Source: Flavobacterium alvei (GTDB taxonomy: Bacteria; Bacteroidota; Bacteroidia; Flavobacteriales; Flavobacteriaceae). From it: a stretch of 64,000 bases of DNA. The notes under the pieces are model-generated. The model was not told where the DNA came from. It ran no database searches and was given only the letters and a program-made list of their open reading frames with translations. Positions 63,068-64,000 of the stretch are shown here, in pieces. How positions within the stretch are numbered: position 1 is the first letter of the stretch; each line of letters starts with the position of its first letter. The translations under genes were made by a program, and so were the position numbers. The stretch covers positions 1 through 64,000 of the forward strand of contig NZ_PQVG01000001.1 in assembly GCF_002920895.1 (NCBI RefSeq), given 5' to 3'.

Positions 63068-64000
63068 ATGTATTTAAAAAAAATTTCACTATTCAATTAC
63101 AAAAACTTTTCGGAAGCCAATTTCGAATTTGTAGGCAAAATAAATTGTTTTGTTGGCAAAAACGGAATTGGAAAAACCAATGTTTTGGATGCTATTTATC
63201 ATTTGTCTTACGGGAAAAGTTATTTCAATCCGCTGGCGGTTCAAAACATCAAACACGGCGAAGATTTTTTTGTTATTGATGGCGAATTTGAAATCAAAGA
63301 AAGAAACGAGCAAATTATTTGTAGCCTCAAAAAAGGACAGAAAAAAATCCTAAAACGCAACGGCAAAATCTATGATAAATTTTCAGAACATCTGGGATTC
63401 ATTCCTTTGGTAATCATCTCGCCAGCCGACACCGATTTGATTGTTGAAGGCAGCGAAACTCGCCGAAAATTTATGGATAGCGTTATTTCGCAATTGGATT
63501 CTAACTATTTAAAACATCTCATTCAATATCAAAAAGTGATAAGTCAGCGCAACGCTTTGTTGAAATATTTTGCATTGAATTTTGTTTTCGACAACGACAC
63601 GCTTTCTATATACAATGAGCAACTCAACACTTTTGGGCAATACATTTTCGAAAAAAGAAAAGAATTCATCGAACAATTTATTCCTATTTTCAACTCCCAC
63701 CATCAGGCCATTTCGGGTTCGCAAGAAACGGTTCAGTTGGTTTATGAAAGCCACTTATTCGAGAATGATTTATTGACTCTTTTGGAAGAAAACATAAGCA
63801 AAGATAGAGCTTTACATTATACGAGCGTAGGAATTCACAAAGACGATTTATCGTTTGAAATTGATAAATATCCCATAAAGAAATTTGGTTCTCAAGGCCA
63901 ACAAAAGTCATTTTTAATCGCATTGAAATTAGCTCAATTTGAGTTTTTAAAAACTCAAAGTGGTCAAAAACCTATTTTATTATTTGATGATATTTTTGAT
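63068..64000 (+). CDS. recF: DNA replication and repair protein RecF (5' part)
   Basis: The frame starts ATG at 63068 ([14 protein letters not shown]) and runs past the window end; 311 codons are present. Walker A is GKNGIGKTN at about 30-38, and the SMC-like body has [23 protein letters not shown]. The signature region is [19 protein letters not shown] and Walker B is ILLFDDIFD at the very end. It loads RecA at gaps. The missing part is only the last few dozen residues. Confidence 0.95.
   Translation, partial: MYLKKISLFNYKNFSEANFEFVGKINCFVGKNGIGKTNVLDAIYHLSYGKSYFNPLAVQNIKHGEDFFVIDGEFEIKERNEQIICSLKKGQKKILKRNGKIYDKFSEHLGFIPLVIISPADTDLIVEGSETRRKFMDSVISQLDSNYLKHLIQYQKVISQRNALLKYFALNFVFDNDTLSIYNEQLNTFGQYIFEKRKEFIEQFIPIFNSHHQAISGSQETVQLVYESHLFENDLLTLLEENISKDRALHYTSVGIHKDDLSFEIDKYPIKKFGSQGQQKSFLIALKLAQFEFLKTQSGQKPILLFDDIFD

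Overview
The window is AT-rich chromosomal DNA from a member of the Bacteroidota, almost certainly Flavobacterium or a close relative. The evidence is the ThrS-IF3-L35-L20 order, DPP4-type and PorV-like secreted proteins, TAnnTTTG promoter boxes, ChrA, DUF5683/DUF4105/DUF5808-type proteins, and a type II-C CRISPR-Cas locus with a very large Cas9. No tRNA, rRNA or insertion sequence was recognised.

Layout. 0.2-3.8 kb: translation cluster thrS-infC-rpmI-rplT; infC appears to start at ATA. 3.9-14 kb: accessory zone with decayed genes (a glycosidase fragment joined to a truncated membrane-protein gene, and a nuclease remnant), a secreted DNase-like protein, a dipeptidyl peptidase, a lipoprotein-type TPR histidine kinase with its response regulator, and several small genes, four of which (with one near 5.2 kb) have the same promoter architecture. 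14-21.4 kb: minus-strand housekeeping run (tgt, LptF/G-type permease, DMT transporter, accA, dnaB) plus a secreted protein of unknown role. 21.6-29.2 kb: cas1-cas2, an 18-repeat CRISPR array, a 1558-residue Cas9 on the minus strand and a divergent tracrRNA. 29.2-32.9 kb: an HU-like gene behind three phased operators, a second tracrRNA-like copy, a NarL-type two-component system, a GPAYKN-repeat secreted protein, and a third copy of the tracrRNA 3' hairpin. 33-44 kb: chrA, FAD dehydrogenase, recQ, kdsD-tatC-lptB and envelope functions. 44-51 kb: PorV-like and DUF4105 proteins, then polysaccharide synthesis genes. 51-64 kb: parAB-dapB-lepB run, two rhomboids, mutL, ribH, a TPR protein and the 5' part of recF.

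Main result. A palindrome of the form TTACGG-N4-CCGTAA, often with one half changed to ATGAGG/CCTCAT, lies with its centre 29.5 bp (once 30.5 bp) upstream of a TAnnTTTG-like -7 box at seven promoters in this window. These drive cas1-cas2, cas9, the tracrRNA (one site shared divergently with cas9), a KTSC-type small protein, a 107-residue protein, a 37-residue membrane protein and a 66-residue membrane protein. This suggests one regulator ties CRISPR-Cas expression to small accessory genes. The regulator is not identified; the response regulator at 11.8 kb is a neighbouring candidate.

Other notable points: the tracrRNA is duplicated, with the second copy placed like the 3' UTR of an HU-like gene; Cas9 carries four to five degenerate tandem modules between HNH and RuvC-III; and an 18-bp perfect inverted repeat pairs the cas9-proximal CRISPR repeat with an inverted half repeat.
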